A DNA stretch of 64,000 bases from Halomonas eurihalina (lineage in GTDB: Bacteria > Pseudomonadota > Gammaproteobacteria > Pseudomonadales > Halomonadaceae), in the NCBI RefSeq assembly GCF_008274785.1, contig NZ_VTPU01000004.1, positions 124,001-188,000 of the forward strand. The letters are read 5' to 3'. The stretch's first letter is position 1, and each line of letters begins with the position of its first letter. Shown in pieces: positions 1 to 8,801 of this stretch. The notes under the pieces were generated by a model. It did not search any database, was not told the DNA's origin, and saw only the letters and a list, made by a program, of their open reading frames with translations. The translations under genes were made by a program, and so were the position numbers.

Positions 1-3000
1 AACGCCAGCGGGCTCAGCTCGAGCATCCAGTACAAGGACCTGCCCCACGGCATCCGCGTCAAGTACGTGGACCCGGACACCTGGTCCGACGCCGAGCGCA
101 TCGTCTACCGCGATGGCTACGACGAGACCAACGCCACCCGTTTCGAGGACTTCCAACTCCAAGGCGTGGCCAGCGCCGACCAGGCCTGGCACCACGGCAA
201 CTACCACCTGCGCCAGGCCATCCTGCGCCCGGAGACGTTCCGCGCATCGATGGACTGGGAGCACCTGGCCCTCGTGCGCGGCAACCGCGCCTTGTATCAG
301 TTCGACGCCATCCTCGTGGGCCTCGGCAGTGCCCGGGTGAAATCCGTCAGCGGCAACACCATCACGCTCGACGAGCGCCTGGAGTACACCGAGCAGCGCG
401 CCTACGGCGTTTCCGTGCGCGGGGTCGACGACGGCCAAGGCGCGCCGGCGCTGATGGCCAGCCAGGTCACCGGCGACACCATCGGCGAGACCGACACCTT
501 CACGCTGGTCGAGCCGCTCGACGTCGCGGTGGGCGACCTGGTGGTCTACGGCGAGATGGGCAAAGAGTCCATCGACGCCAAGGTCACCCGAATCGAGCGC
601 GGCCCCGACTTCACGGCTGACCTCACCTTCGTGCACGCCGCACCGGACATCTACGACTACAGCTCCGCGCCGGTCTTTGATCCGGGCATCACCAACCCGA
701 TTCCGCCGGACCGCGTGCGTCCGCCGATCCCGCAGATCACGTCAGTGCGCGGCGACGAGACAGCGGCCCAGCAGCGCCAGGATGGCTCGTTCACCACGCT
801 TATTCGCGTGGCGTATGCGTTCAACACTCAGGTCGGGCTGCCCAATCTCCAAGTCGAGGCGCGTTATCGCGTCGTGGGCAGTGGTGAGTGGGAGCACGCC
901 GGGCCGTTCACGGCGTCCGGCAACCTGACGATCCGCGATGTCGATGAAGAACTGGACTACGAGATCCAGTTGCGGGCGCTCAATGGCTCCATGGCGTCCG
1001 TGTGGTCGCAGACCGCGACGCTGACGGTCACCGGCCAGGCCGTGCAGGTGCCACAGTCCATCGAGGTGCAGCGCGGCACGTTCTCGCTGACCTTGATCCC
1101 CAAAGGGCTGTACAGCGGCGCACAGTACGAGTTCTTCCGCTCGTCTGCGCCGCTCGCCCTGGGCGACGTCGAGACAAGCGCCCAGCACTTGAGCGTGGGT
1201 GCCGTGCTGGTCGATACCGACCTGATGCCGGACACCACCTATTACTACTACGTCCGGCAATGGACGGTGTCCCGGGTATCCGCGTTCGCCGCTGTCGAGG
1301 CGACAACGCGCAACGATCCGGCTGCCGTGATCAGCAACATCTCGGGCGAGATCAAGCAGGGTGACCTCTACCCGGCGCTCTCCGACGAAATCGACAAGAT
1401 CGGCGCCAACGCCGGCGCTATCGCTGGCATCCAGGACGACCTGGACCAGACCCAGCAGCACCTCAGCGATGAAGCAGCACGGCTCGACGACCGCGTCGAT
1501 GGAGTCCAGTCGAGCCTCGATCAGACCCAGCAAGAGTTGGATAGTGAGACAGCCCGCCTGGATGACCGGGTCAACACCGTCCAGGGCGACCTGGCTGACG
1601 AGTCGGCCCGGCTCGATGGCCGGGTGAGCAGTGTCCAGAACTCCCTGGAAACTACCCGCAACAACCTCGAGGCGGCCGATGCCGACCTCGATCAGCGGCT
1701 CGGTGAGGCGGAGACCGCTATCGTCGAGGAGGCCGAAGTTCGTCGGACCGAAGACGAGTTCACCGCGTCTCGTCTCGAAGGGCTCCAGGACACCGCCAAT
1801 GACCACGAACTGCGTATCGGCTCCCTCCAGCGAGTGCAGCAGGAGGGTGATCAGCTCGACGCCATCATCTATGAAGCGCTGAATGCTGAGACAGCGAACC
1901 GCCGGGCGAGCATCCGCACCGAGGAGCGGATTCGCATTGATGGCGATAGTGCTCTGGCCATGCGTGCGGACTCCCTCGAGGCCAGTGTCGGCGACCTAGA
2001 TGCAGCGATCACCACCGAGCAACAGGCCCGGGCCGACGAGGACAGCGCTCTGGCGTCGCAGATCGGTGAGCTGAGCGCCAAGGTGGACGCCCTGCCGCAG
2101 TTCGCCAGCGGCTTCGAGAGTGGCAGTGACTACGATCAGTGGACGGCAGCCGGCGGCTCCACACTGACGGCCGAGACAGACAGCGTCTACGCCGGGCTGC
2201 AATCCGGCCTGATCACCTCGACGGACGCCTCTCCCAACCCTTGGGGCACAGACAATGCCGTCTATGTGCGCATACCCGCCGGAGTGACCGAGGCGTTCGA
2301 GGGTTTCGAGATTACGATCAGCATCGCAGCAAGACAGCCCGATACCAATGCGGCTGCCGAGATCGCTGTCGCCTACTCGACCGACGGGGCTGGCAATTCC
2401 GGCTGGCAACATTTCACGCCGGACTCGACGTGGAGCGTTTTCGAGTTCAGCTACACCGTGCCGGAAGGCGCGAGTGGGTCGCGTGACATCCTGCGCATTT
2501 GGGCTGACACGTCCGGCTCAGGTCTCGGTGTGATCATCGATGGCGTGCGCGTCAAGCGTGTGGCCGGCGAGGTGCAGGAGATCACCGCTGCGCTCGAGCA
2601 GGAACAGCAGGCCCGGATCGATGGCGATGACGCGCTGGCTAGTGACCTGTCCGCCCTGACGACCCGTGTCGGCGATAACGAGAGCGGCCTGACGGCCGAG
2701 CAGCAGGCCCGGGCGGATGCCGACTCAGCCATGGCTTCGGACATCCAGGACATGGGTGCTCGAGTCGGTGATGTCGAATCCGGCCTCACAACCGAGCAGC
2801 AGGTCAGGGCAGATGCGGATAGCGCCCTGGCCAGCCGGGCATCGTCCCTCGAATCGCGCACCGATGATGTCGAGGCGGGGCTGACGAGCGAGGAGCAGGC
2901 GCGCACCAATGCCGATGAGGCCCTGGGTTCCCGGCTGACCGCTGTCGAGGTCACCAGCGGGGACAACACGGCAGCGATCACCGGAGAAGCCGAGGCGCGC

Positions 3001-5508
3001 GCGACCGAAGATGAGGCCCAGGCTCGCACGCTGGAGAAGGTTTCGTTGACCAGTCAGCAGCAGTCCGCCGCGATTGCCGCACTCCAGCGCCTCCAGCAGG
3101 AGGGCGAGGCCATCGAGGCCATTCAGTTCGAGTCGATCAACGTCGAGACGGCCAATCGTCGGGCGTCGATTCGGACCGAGGAGCGTGTGCGCACCGACGA
3201 GGATAGTGCCCTCGCCGTCCGGGCCGATCAGCTCGAGGCCAGCATTGGCGACAATTCAGCGGCGATCACTGCCGAGCAGCAGGCTCGAGTAGACGGTGAT
3301 AACGCCCTGGCCTCGGATCTCTCCAGCCTGGACACCCGAGTTGGGGATGCCGAGTCATCGCTGACGCAGGAACAGCAGGCCCGGATCGATGGGGACCAGG
3401 CGCTCGCGTCTGATGTCTCCAGTCTCGACAGCCGCATAGGCAGTGCTGAATCGGCGATCACTGCCGAGCAGCAGGCGCGCATCGATGGTGACAGCACCCT
3501 CGCCAGCCGGGCCAGCTCGCTGGAAACCCGGATGGGTGATGCAGAGACGAGCATCACCGAGGAAGAACAGGCACGCATTGACGGCGATGATGCGCTCGCG
3601 AGCCGGGCATCGAGCCTCGAGACGCGCATGGGGAGCGCGGAAACCTCTATCACCGAGGAACAGCAAGCGCGCACCGACGGCGACGAGGCCCTGGCGACTG
3701 ACATCTCCGGGCTGCAGGCGCGGGTCGGTGATACCGAGTCGGCGATTCAGGCTGAGGAACAGGCCCGTGCAGACGGTGATGAGGCCCAGGCTACGCGTAC
3801 TGATACGGTCATCGCCCGGATTGGTCGCATGCCGACCTGGGCCTCCTCGTTCGAGCCTGGCGACGACAAGGATCGCTGGTCGGCTGGCACCGATACAAGC
3901 ATCCTCGACGCCGCCGTCACGCCGAAGGCAGGCACGAACTGCGTGCGCATCCATTCTAGCCGGGCCAGCGCCGATCCCTGGAACGGGAGTCATGCCGCCT
4001 CCGCTGCCATCCCCGAGGACACGGCGATGGCGTTTGCTGGCAAGCGCATTCGCGTGACGATCTTCGCCCAGCGCTACGACTCGAACCCAGCTCCCCAGTT
4101 TGCGCTGTCCTACTCGACCAACAGCGCCGGCAACTCGGGCTGGCATCATTTCGAGGTTGCTGTGTCGGGCGAGTGGCGCCGGTTCTCGTTCATCTACGAT
4201 GTTCCGGAGGCGGCCACCGGCAATGCGCAGATCCTTGTCTGGGGTGACTCAAGCGGCAGCACCGAAGGCCGGGCGACAATCGTCGACGCGCTGTCCATCG
4301 AGGCGGTGGCCAACGCCGAGGACATGCCGGAGATCGCCGAGAATCAGGCAGCGATACAGCAGGAGCAGCAGACGCGCATTGATGGTGACGAGGCACTGGG
4401 CCAACAGATCAGCACGGTCCAGGCCCAGCTCGGCGAGGACATCGCGAGCGTTGAGCAGACGGCTCAGGCGAACATCGATGCCCAGGCGGACCGCATCAAT
4501 GCGATGTGGACGCTTCGCCTTGACGTCAATGGCCGGGTGACGAGTGTCGGGCTGGCGAACGATGGCGAGGAGACAGAATTCGGCATCATCGCGGACCGAA
4601 TGTTTATCGCCGACCCTGACGACCCGGCCAGCGCCGATGTGCCGTTCATCTTCGATAACGGCCGCCTGCTGCTGAAAGAAGCCCTGATTGATCAGTTGAC
4701 GTTTGGCAAGCTGACCGACGGTTCAGGCAACTTTATCGTCGACAGCAATGGCCGGATCAAGGGCGAGTATCTGGTGGTTGATGCGGCGGAGTCGTCAAAT
4801 TACCAGGCTGGTCAGTCAGGATGGAAGCTCGGGAAAGACGGCAGTGCCGAGCTGAACAAAGTCAACGTCCGAGGGAATATCGATGTCCGTGGGCTGACGG
4901 TTTATAACTCGGCTCCCTCCTTCGTTATCACCGACTCGTACAGTGGTAACAATACCATTCACTATATATGGGGCCAGTCTACAACTGACGCCAATGCCCC
5001 ATTGGTCGATTGGAGAAGTGAGCCTGAAGGGATTAGATATTGGGCGACGGATCCGTACAGTGGCACGGATGCTCTAACATTCACCAATTTGATTGATAGA
5101 ACTTATGCAGTGAATGCAAGGGGGGCATCATCATCAGCGTATATAAACCTTGATGTTGATCTTCAATACTATATAAGAGCATTTTTAGATGACTCTGATA
5201 GGTCAACAGCCAGGGTAGAGTTTGATGGAGAACTCTTGGTGTATGACGGAAGCGATCTCGTCAGAAAATCAGTTATTATCCACGGAGAAGATAGTTCACG
5301 AAATTTTAGGACAGAAGCTGTTGCAACAGAGGGTGTAAACACCTCGACCACAGTAGCGATAAAGCTAAAAGAAACTGATGGAGACCTTCGTGTTGTGTTT
5401 CGGCTGCGTGGGTATTGCTACACGCAGCGATATGCCGATGGCCACAACGCCACGTTCATCTTTGAATCACGACGCTGTGAAATGGATGCCCTGATTTCAC
5501 GAATCTAA
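1..5508 (+). CDS. Phage tail tip / host-specificity protein (J-like), 5'-truncated by the window edge
   Basis: The frame is open from base 1, so the N-terminus lies outside the window; about 1,835 codons are visible. The order is: end of a J-type tail-tip body; fibronectin-like beta segments (about 730-1300); a long heptad-rich coil (1370-2080); a jelly-roll-like carbohydrate-binding-type domain (2098-2570); more coil built of EQQARIDGDxALA-type units (2575-3830); a second, homologous jelly-roll domain (3832-4310); a short coil; a DUF1983-like segment (4500-4790); and a C-terminal tip (about 4900-5508). The family forms the baseplate hub and central fibre that contacts the host receptor. The last 600 bases are clearly AT-richer, with different codon use, which suggests a swapped receptor-binding tip. 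The family call is secure; the domain borders are by eye. Confidence 0.9.
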   Translation, partial: NASGLSSSIQYKDLPHGIRVKYVDPDTWSDAERIVYRDGYDETNATRFEDFQLQGVASADQAWHHGNYHLRQAILRPETFRASMDWEHLALVRGNRALYQFDAILVGLGSARVKSVSGNTITLDERLEYTEQRAYGVSVRGVDDGQGAPALMASQVTGDTIGETDTFTLVEPLDVAVGDLVVYGEMGKESIDAKVTRIERGPDFTADLTFVHAAPDIYDYSSAPVFDPGITNPIPPDRVRPPIPQITSVRGDETAAQQRQDGSFTTLIRVAYAFNTQVGLPNLQVEARYRVVGSGEWEHAGPFTASGNLTIRDVDEELDYEIQLRALNGSMASVWSQTATLTVTGQAVQVPQSIEVQRGTFSLTLIPKGLYSGAQYEFFRSSAPLALGDVETSAQHLSVGAVLVDTDLMPDTTYYYYVRQWTVSRVSAFAAVEATTRNDPAAVISNISGEIKQGDLYPALSDEIDKIGANAGAIAGIQDDLDQTQQHLSDEAARLDDRVDGVQSSLDQTQQELDSETARLDDRVNTVQGDLADESARLDGRVSSVQNSLETTRNNLEAADADLDQRLGEAETAIVEEAEVRRTEDEFTASRLEGLQDTANDHELRIGSLQRVQQEGDQLDAIIYEALNAETANRRASIRTEERIRIDGDSALAMRADSLEASVGDLDAAITTEQQARADEDSALASQIGELSAKVDALPQFASGFESGSDYDQWTAAGGSTLTAETDSVYAGLQSGLITSTDASPNPWGTDNAVYVRIPAGVTEAFEGFEITISIAARQPDTNAAAEIAVAYSTDGAGNSGWQHFTPDSTWSVFEFSYTVPEGASGSRDILRIWADTSGSGLGVIIDGVRVKRVAGEVQEITAALEQEQQARIDGDDALASDLSALTTRVGDNESGLTAEQQARADADSAMASDIQDMGARVGDVESGLTTEQQVRADADSALASRASSLESRTDDVEAGLTSEEQARTNADEALGSRLTAVEVTSGDNTAAITGEAEARATEDEAQARTLEKVSLTSQQQSAAIAALQRLQQEGEAIEAIQFESINVETANRRASIRTEERVRTDEDSALAVRADQLEASIGDNSAAITAEQQARVDGDNALASDLSSLDTRVGDAESSLTQEQQARIDGDQALASDVSSLDSRIGSAESAITAEQQARIDGDSTLASRASSLETRMGDAETSITEEEQARIDGDDALASRASSLETRMGSAETSITEEQQARTDGDEALATDISGLQARVGDTESAIQAEEQARADGDEAQATRTDTVIARIGRMPTWASSFEPGDDKDRWSAGTDTSILDAAVTPKAGTNCVRIHSSRASADPWNGSHAASAAIPEDTAMAFAGKRIRVTIFAQRYDSNPAPQFALSYSTNSAGNSGWHHFEVAVSGEWRRFSFIYDVPEAATGNAQILVWGDSSGSTEGRATIVDALSIEAVANAEDMPEIAENQAAIQQEQQTRIDGDEALGQQISTVQAQLGEDIASVEQTAQANIDAQADRINAMWTLRLDVNGRVTSVGLANDGEETEFGIIADRMFIADPDDPASADVPFIFDNGRLLLKEALIDQLTFGKLTDGSGNFIVDSNGRIKGEYLVVDAAESSNYQAGQSGWKLGKDGSAELNKVNVRGNIDVRGLTVYNSAPSFVITDSYSGNNTIHYIWGQSTTDANAPLVDWRSEPEGIRYWATDPYSGTDALTFTNLIDRTYAVNARGASSSAYINLDVDLQYYIRAFLDDSDRSTARVEFDGELLVYDGSDLVRKSVIIHGEDSSRNFRTEAVATEGVNTSTTVAIKLKETDGDLRVVFRLRGYCYTQRYADGHNATFIFESRRCEMDALISRI

Positions 5509-5518
5509 TCGACTTACC

Positions 5519-5543
5519 AAGCCGCCCTCGAGGCGGCTTTTTT
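5519..5543 (+). terminator. Rho-independent terminator after the J-like gene
   Basis: An AAGCCGCC / GGCGGCTT stem closes a short loop and runs straight into T6, ten bases after the stop codon. The T-run ends one base before an ATG and three bases before the Shine-Dalgarno sequence of the next gene, so readthrough could feed the downstream tail genes. Confidence 0.85.
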
Positions 5544-5555
5544 ATGGGAGGCCCC

Positions 5556-5753
5556 ATGACGGATGCCGATGCCATCACGCTGCTGCAAGACCTCTCTGCC
5601 GAGGCGCAGGCCGAGCAGGACGCGCTCGCCGGAGCACGCAGCGACTTCGACGACGCCAAGCAGGCGCTCAACAACTCAATGACGGCGGTATCCGGGCGCC
5701 TGGCGTCAATGGACCGCCACGTCCGCTACGCCATCGACTTTTTCGGAGTGTAA
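5556..5753 (+). CDS. Small phage tail-region protein, coiled-coil
   Basis: A protein of about 65 residues starting MTDADAITLLQDL. The start at 5556 is preferred over the in-frame ATG at 5544 because GGGAGG lies just upstream of it, whereas 5544 sits inside the terminator T-run. The sequence is rich in Ala, Glu, Asp and Gln, with a predicted helical heptad pattern and no cysteine or membrane segment. It lies three bases before the next tail gene and is probably co-translated with it. A helical accessory or chaperone of the tail fibre is an inference from position only; no family was recognised. Confidence 0.7.
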   Translation: MTDADAITLLQDLSAEAQAEQDALAGARSDFDDAKQALNNSMTAVSGRLASMDRHVRYAIDFFGV

Positions 5754-5756
5754 TCC

Positions 5757-7202
5757 ATGGCAGAACTTGACCCCGCTTTGCAGGATGAGATCAGCAATCT
5801 GCAAACACGACACACGGCTCTTGTCGACGCGGTGCGCAACTACTCCGGCGGCAGCATCGCGCAGGCGACCAACGACCTGCTGGCCGCCCAGGCGCAGACC
5901 GAGAGCACGATTGATGAGCGCGAGACGGCGCTGCTCGGGTTGATCCAGCAGCAGACCGACAAGCCGGTGCCATCGCTGATGCTCGATTTCCTGGAGCGGA
6001 TCTACATGCGGGGTGCTCGTCGCCTCGAGCACGGCATCGACCCGTATAGCATTCTTTCCGTCAACCGTGGGTCTACTAAGTGGGTGTGGGGATCACAGGG
6101 AAAGCTCGAGGAGATCCCAGCCGACACCATAGCCTATGAATACAGCCCCACCACTGGAGAGCCATTAGGTCACCTCAACGAGCCGGTGTCTACTAATGAA
6201 ATACCTGAGTGCAACAACTGGGGTGTCAACACTAATGAGGTTGACCGACCTGGTGGCGCAGATGCCTTTCCCGGAGGTAAGAGTGGCACGACCGCAGATA
6301 GAATCGTACCCACTTCAGTGTCTGATAACCACTTCGTACGCCAGCCTAACAACCCTGACAACACTGATGCTGACATCTCATATTACTTTCACTTCAAGCC
6401 ACAGGGTTACGAACAGGTCCAGATCAGGGTTAATGGATTCGGCGGATCAGTTGGGGCTACATTCCACGCCGGGTCTGAGACGGTCACTTGGATGGCCCCT
6501 GACACGACTTATGTCAGGATAGTGCCTCTTCCTGATGGGTGGTATCGGTGCGAAGTTGCGGGAACGGTGGTTACCGGAGGAAATGGCTCCTTCGTCCACA
6601 TCTTCATTATGGACGGTAACGATAATAAGTCTTTCGCCGGCGACGGCACTAGCGGCATCGATGTTTATTGGGGGCAGCTTGAGATTCGGAACGCTCCTAC
6701 GTCGCCGATCTGGACAAATGGTTCTACAGAAACACGGCAGTCCGACAATATCCAAGTTGTCGCTGATGGTTGGCAGAACCGTCGCCAAGCCTCTCTTCAC
6801 GTTGAAATGTCTGTCAAAGAGGGCGGTGAGAAAGAAGATAATGTCGCCACGCTTGGTGCCGGCCGAGGCAATGAGCGCATGGTGTTGTCGAAAGAAGGCC
6901 AGATGTATGTGACGACCCCCGAGGGAAGTAATTTCAATGGAAATTCTTACGACCTGAACTTTCATCCAGAATTTACCAGATACGCCGTAAGTTACGAAGA
7001 AGCCGGGTCAATGCATATGACTATCGACAATGGAGCCAACTCTCGCTCTCCCGGCGCGATGAACGGTAAACATTTGGACGTTACGCGCATGACTCTAGGA
7101 ACGCAGCACACGAGCGCCACCGATGTGATCAATGGCTATATCCGACGGGTGCATTACTACCCGTTCATGATGGACCTGGCTGATCTGGAGGCCCTGCAAT
7201 GA
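5757..7202 (+). CDS. Phage tail fibre / spike-like structural protein with lectin-like domains
   Basis: A 481-residue protein with a helical N-terminus (about 1-85) that likely trimerises or attaches, then an attachment-type motif region (RGSTKWVWGSQGKLEE, then EPLGHLNEP) typical of phage head-spike/tail-fibre proteins, then two beta-rich segments resembling jelly-roll or LamG-like folds (about 150-300 and 320-470). The start has a good Shine-Dalgarno (CGGAG). The stop overlaps the next start by 4 bases (ATGA). The central part is less GC-rich than the flanking tail genes, as expected of an exchangeable receptor-binding protein. The structural role is well supported by context; the ligand is unknown. 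Confidence 0.8.
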   Translation: MAELDPALQDEISNLQTRHTALVDAVRNYSGGSIAQATNDLLAAQAQTESTIDERETALLGLIQQQTDKPVPSLMLDFLERIYMRGARRLEHGIDPYSILSVNRGSTKWVWGSQGKLEEIPADTIAYEYSPTTGEPLGHLNEPVSTNEIPECNNWGVNTNEVDRPGGADAFPGGKSGTTADRIVPTSVSDNHFVRQPNNPDNTDADISYYFHFKPQGYEQVQIRVNGFGGSVGATFHAGSETVTWMAPDTTYVRIVPLPDGWYRCEVAGTVVTGGNGSFVHIFIMDGNDNKSFAGDGTSGIDVYWGQLEIRNAPTSPIWTNGSTETRQSDNIQVVADGWQNRRQASLHVEMSVKEGGEKEDNVATLGAGRGNERMVLSKEGQMYVTTPEGSNFNGNSYDLNFHPEFTRYAVSYEEAGSMHMTIDNGANSRSPGAMNGKHLDVTRMTLGTQHTSATDVINGYIRRVHYYPFMMDLADLEALQ

Positions 7203-7621
7203 TCGACGCGATTCTCTATATCCCGGACTTCTCAGCTCTCCTCCAGGAACTCAAAATGTATCACCCCGAGTACCTCAAGCAGCGCACTGACACCGGTGAG
7301 GCCGTAGAACCACCGGAGATCGTCAATCTGGCCCACACGCCGCTGATCCGACAGGGTGACGCGGCTATGACCTATGTGCGGCTGCGCGAGCACCAGGTCG
7401 AAGCGTGGCGGGCTCTGTCCAGCGTCGAGATGCTGGCCAGGGCTGAGTACGTGGGCGAAGGCACAGCCGATGTGGTCTATGCCCAGGTGCTCGACGATCC
7501 TGAGCGCCTGGCCACGTACGACAGCGTCTACGACCGGACGCCGAGGGAGGTGCCGGACGGTGAGGGCGGCACGATTACGTGCACGCCCCCGGATCGGTTC
7601 GGGATCATTGCGGGAGCGTGA
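7199..7621 (+). CDS. Small phage tail-end protein of unknown function
   Basis: A 140-residue protein starting MIDAILYIPDFSALLQELK, translationally coupled to the fibre gene by a 4-base ATGA overlap. It has a mixed alpha/beta composition, no signal peptide and no transmembrane segment. It is the last gene of the plus-strand tail module and is followed by a terminator-like hairpin. Proteins of this size commonly accompany tail-fibre genes in prophages of this group. An assembly-chaperone role is possible but rests only on position. Confidence 0.75.
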   Translation: MIDAILYIPDFSALLQELKMYHPEYLKQRTDTGEAVEPPEIVNLAHTPLIRQGDAAMTYVRLREHQVEAWRALSSVEMLARAEYVGEGTADVVYAQVLDDPERLATYDSVYDRTPREVPDGEGGTITCTPPDRFGIIAGA

Positions 7622-7625
7622 TCAA

Positions 7626-7667
7626 AGAAAAAAGACGTGTGGCCGACCAGAGCGGCCGCTCTTCTTT
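7626..7667. terminator. Bidirectional terminator between convergent genes
   Basis: A GGCCG / CGGCC stem (7641-7645 with 7653-7657) is flanked on the left by an A-rich run and on the right by CTCTTCTTTCT, so it can work in both directions. It separates the plus-strand tail operon from the minus-strand gene ending at 7668. Confidence 0.6.
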
Positions 7668-8084
7668 CTAACGTGTAGGGTAGTGACCGTACATCCGTCT
7701 ATACGATTCCGCTGAAATATGGTTGTCGGCTAAAATTCTTAATTTCTGTCGACTTACAACCTCGTCTTTGTGGTAAATAGGTTCTTCATCTAGGGTATCG
7801 AGGACCAACTCCTGTATGGCCAGAAAAAAATCATCTTTATCACCTACCCACTCCTTATTATCAAAATACTTCTCTCCGGATATGAAGACGCATTCTTGGT
7901 CATCTCCATTTTTATCGTAATCTTCATATTTATAAGCGTAAACCTCGAATAGTTCATTCGGAAAAAAATCGACTAGTTCTTCAGGAGGTTTTCCGATTAG
8001 GTAAAGACAGCCGGAGTTAGGTGTTGGCCTATACGCATCTTCAATGGTGAGGTTTATTACTCCAAAATTATATTCAAAGTTCAT
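7668..8084 (-). CDS. Hypothetical acidic protein, low-GC orphan gene in prophage
   Basis: 138 residues, starting MNFEYNFGVINLTIEDAYR. The start at 8084 is chosen because AAAGGAG lies six bases upstream; the longer frame to 8120 has no ribosome-binding site. The protein is strongly acidic and aromatic-rich (many Asp, Glu, Tyr, Phe), with no membrane segment or signal. Its base composition is much more AT-rich than any neighbour, and it opposes the tail operon, as a late-acquired 'moron' gene would. I do not recognise the family. Small acidic proteins like this include immunity proteins and inhibitors, but no partner toxin is visible. Confidence 0.7.
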   Translation of the reverse strand: MNFEYNFGVINLTIEDAYRPTPNSGCLYLIGKPPEELVDFFPNELFEVYAYKYEDYDKNGDDQECVFISGEKYFDNKEWVGDKDDFFLAIQELVLDTLDEEPIYHKDEVVSRQKLRILADNHISAESYRRMYGHYPTR

Positions 8085-8256
8085 TTTAAACTCCTTTGGA
8101 TAATAGTCGATGAGTTTCATCTGTCAGCGTAGGATTTCTATATTTTGACGGCAGTATGTAATTTGTTTGTGCTTTGTAAATAGCTTTATGTTTCCTTGGG
8201 CGTGTGAATGTAAATTATGCCGTGACTCATTTTTCAGATATGGGGCTAGGGAAGAA

Positions 8257-8455
8257 ATTTAGGTTAGTGGTATGGTGTGCAGCCTGTAGCCTTGAGGTCG
8301 CGAAAGTGGTCTCGTACATACTGCACAACCTGCCAAGAGCGGACTATGCTTGCCATGTAGTAGCGCTCACAGCATGCGGCGCTGATCAACTCGTTGACAT
8401 GATCGTCACCGCAGGACTGCGCGGTGACGATCCCCAGCAGTCTCTCCGAAAGATG
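8257..8455. repeat. Diverged repeat, copy A (structured, about 200 bp)
   Basis: Positions 8257-8290 match 9204-9237 at 31 of 34 bases. A second block, 8364-8380, matches 9329-9345 at 15 of 17, and weaker similarity runs between and after. Copy A contains a perfect 12-bp stem (8401-8412 with 8421-8432, 8-base loop) that has decayed in copy B. The minus-strand frames of both copies end in similar peptides (ATGCTPYH and ATDCTPYR, each then a stop). It could be a degraded pair of short genes, a structured RNA or a recombination remnant; no family was recognised. Confidence 0.5.
8401..8432. other. Perfect 12-bp inverted repeat (hairpin) in copy A
   Basis: GATCGTCACCGC at 8401-8412 is exactly complementary to 8421-8432, with an 8-base loop. 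No T-run follows on either strand, so it is not an ordinary intrinsic terminator. It lies just downstream (minus strand) of the 113-residue gene. Confidence 0.65.
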
Positions 8456-8459
8456 TGCA

Positions 8460-8801
8460 CTAATGGCCGATGAGATCGCGCAGGGGGTCGTGGTATACAC
8501 TAACTCGATAATCTTTGTATCCGAGAATGTATCCGTCAGTTGCGGGATCCGACGTCAACCACGCCCCGATAAGCACGACTTCATGTGTGAGGTTTCTAAA
8601 TTCCCCCATCCAAAAATGGAAATCTTTTGGGTTTTCCTTGGTCGGATTGCTGGCAGCCCAGTCACCCAGCGGGTTTTCAGAGCACGACCCAGTGCGCACA
8701 ATCTTAACGGTGCGTCTTTCTTCACTCACTGTATAGACGGTAGCCTCACAATTTTCTTCATGCCCGGGAAGCACTGCGGGGCCTTCTTTGAGATCACCCA
8801 T
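8460..8801 (-). CDS. Hypothetical protein (113 aa), prophage accessory gene
   Basis: Starts MGDLKEGPAVLPGHEENCEA. A strong Shine-Dalgarno (AGGAGAGGAGGG) lies eight bases before the ATG, which decides the strand against an overlapping plus-strand frame. The protein is soluble, with no signal, and with a central segment rich in Trp and Phe (FHFWMGEF, LIGAWLTSDP) and a C-terminus DPLRDLIGH. The gene sits between two diverged repeat copies and is isolated from phage structural genes. No family was recognised; a lysogeny-expressed cargo gene is the most likely role, by position only. Confidence 0.6.
   Translation of the reverse strand: MGDLKEGPAVLPGHEENCEATVYTVSEERRTVKIVRTGSCSENPLGDWAASNPTKENPKDFHFWMGEFRNLTHEVVLIGAWLTSDPATDGYILGYKDYRVSVYHDPLRDLIGH

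Noticed and set aside
742-1806. Long minus-strand open frame inside the tail-tip gene
   Set aside because: It mirrors a high-GC coding strand; there is no ribosome-binding site and the plus-strand frame has clear domains and heptads.
1-7621. Diversity-generating retroelement acting on the tail genes
   Set aside because: No reverse transcriptase, no template/variable repeat pair with adenine-biased differences in the window; the repeats in the tail gene are coiled-coil units.
8204-8473. Plus-strand frame with CxxC in repeat copy A (possible Ogr/Delta-like zinc finger)
   Set aside because: No Shine-Dalgarno, and the matching frame in copy B is not conserved beyond the CxxC; the spacing of the later cysteines does not fit the family.
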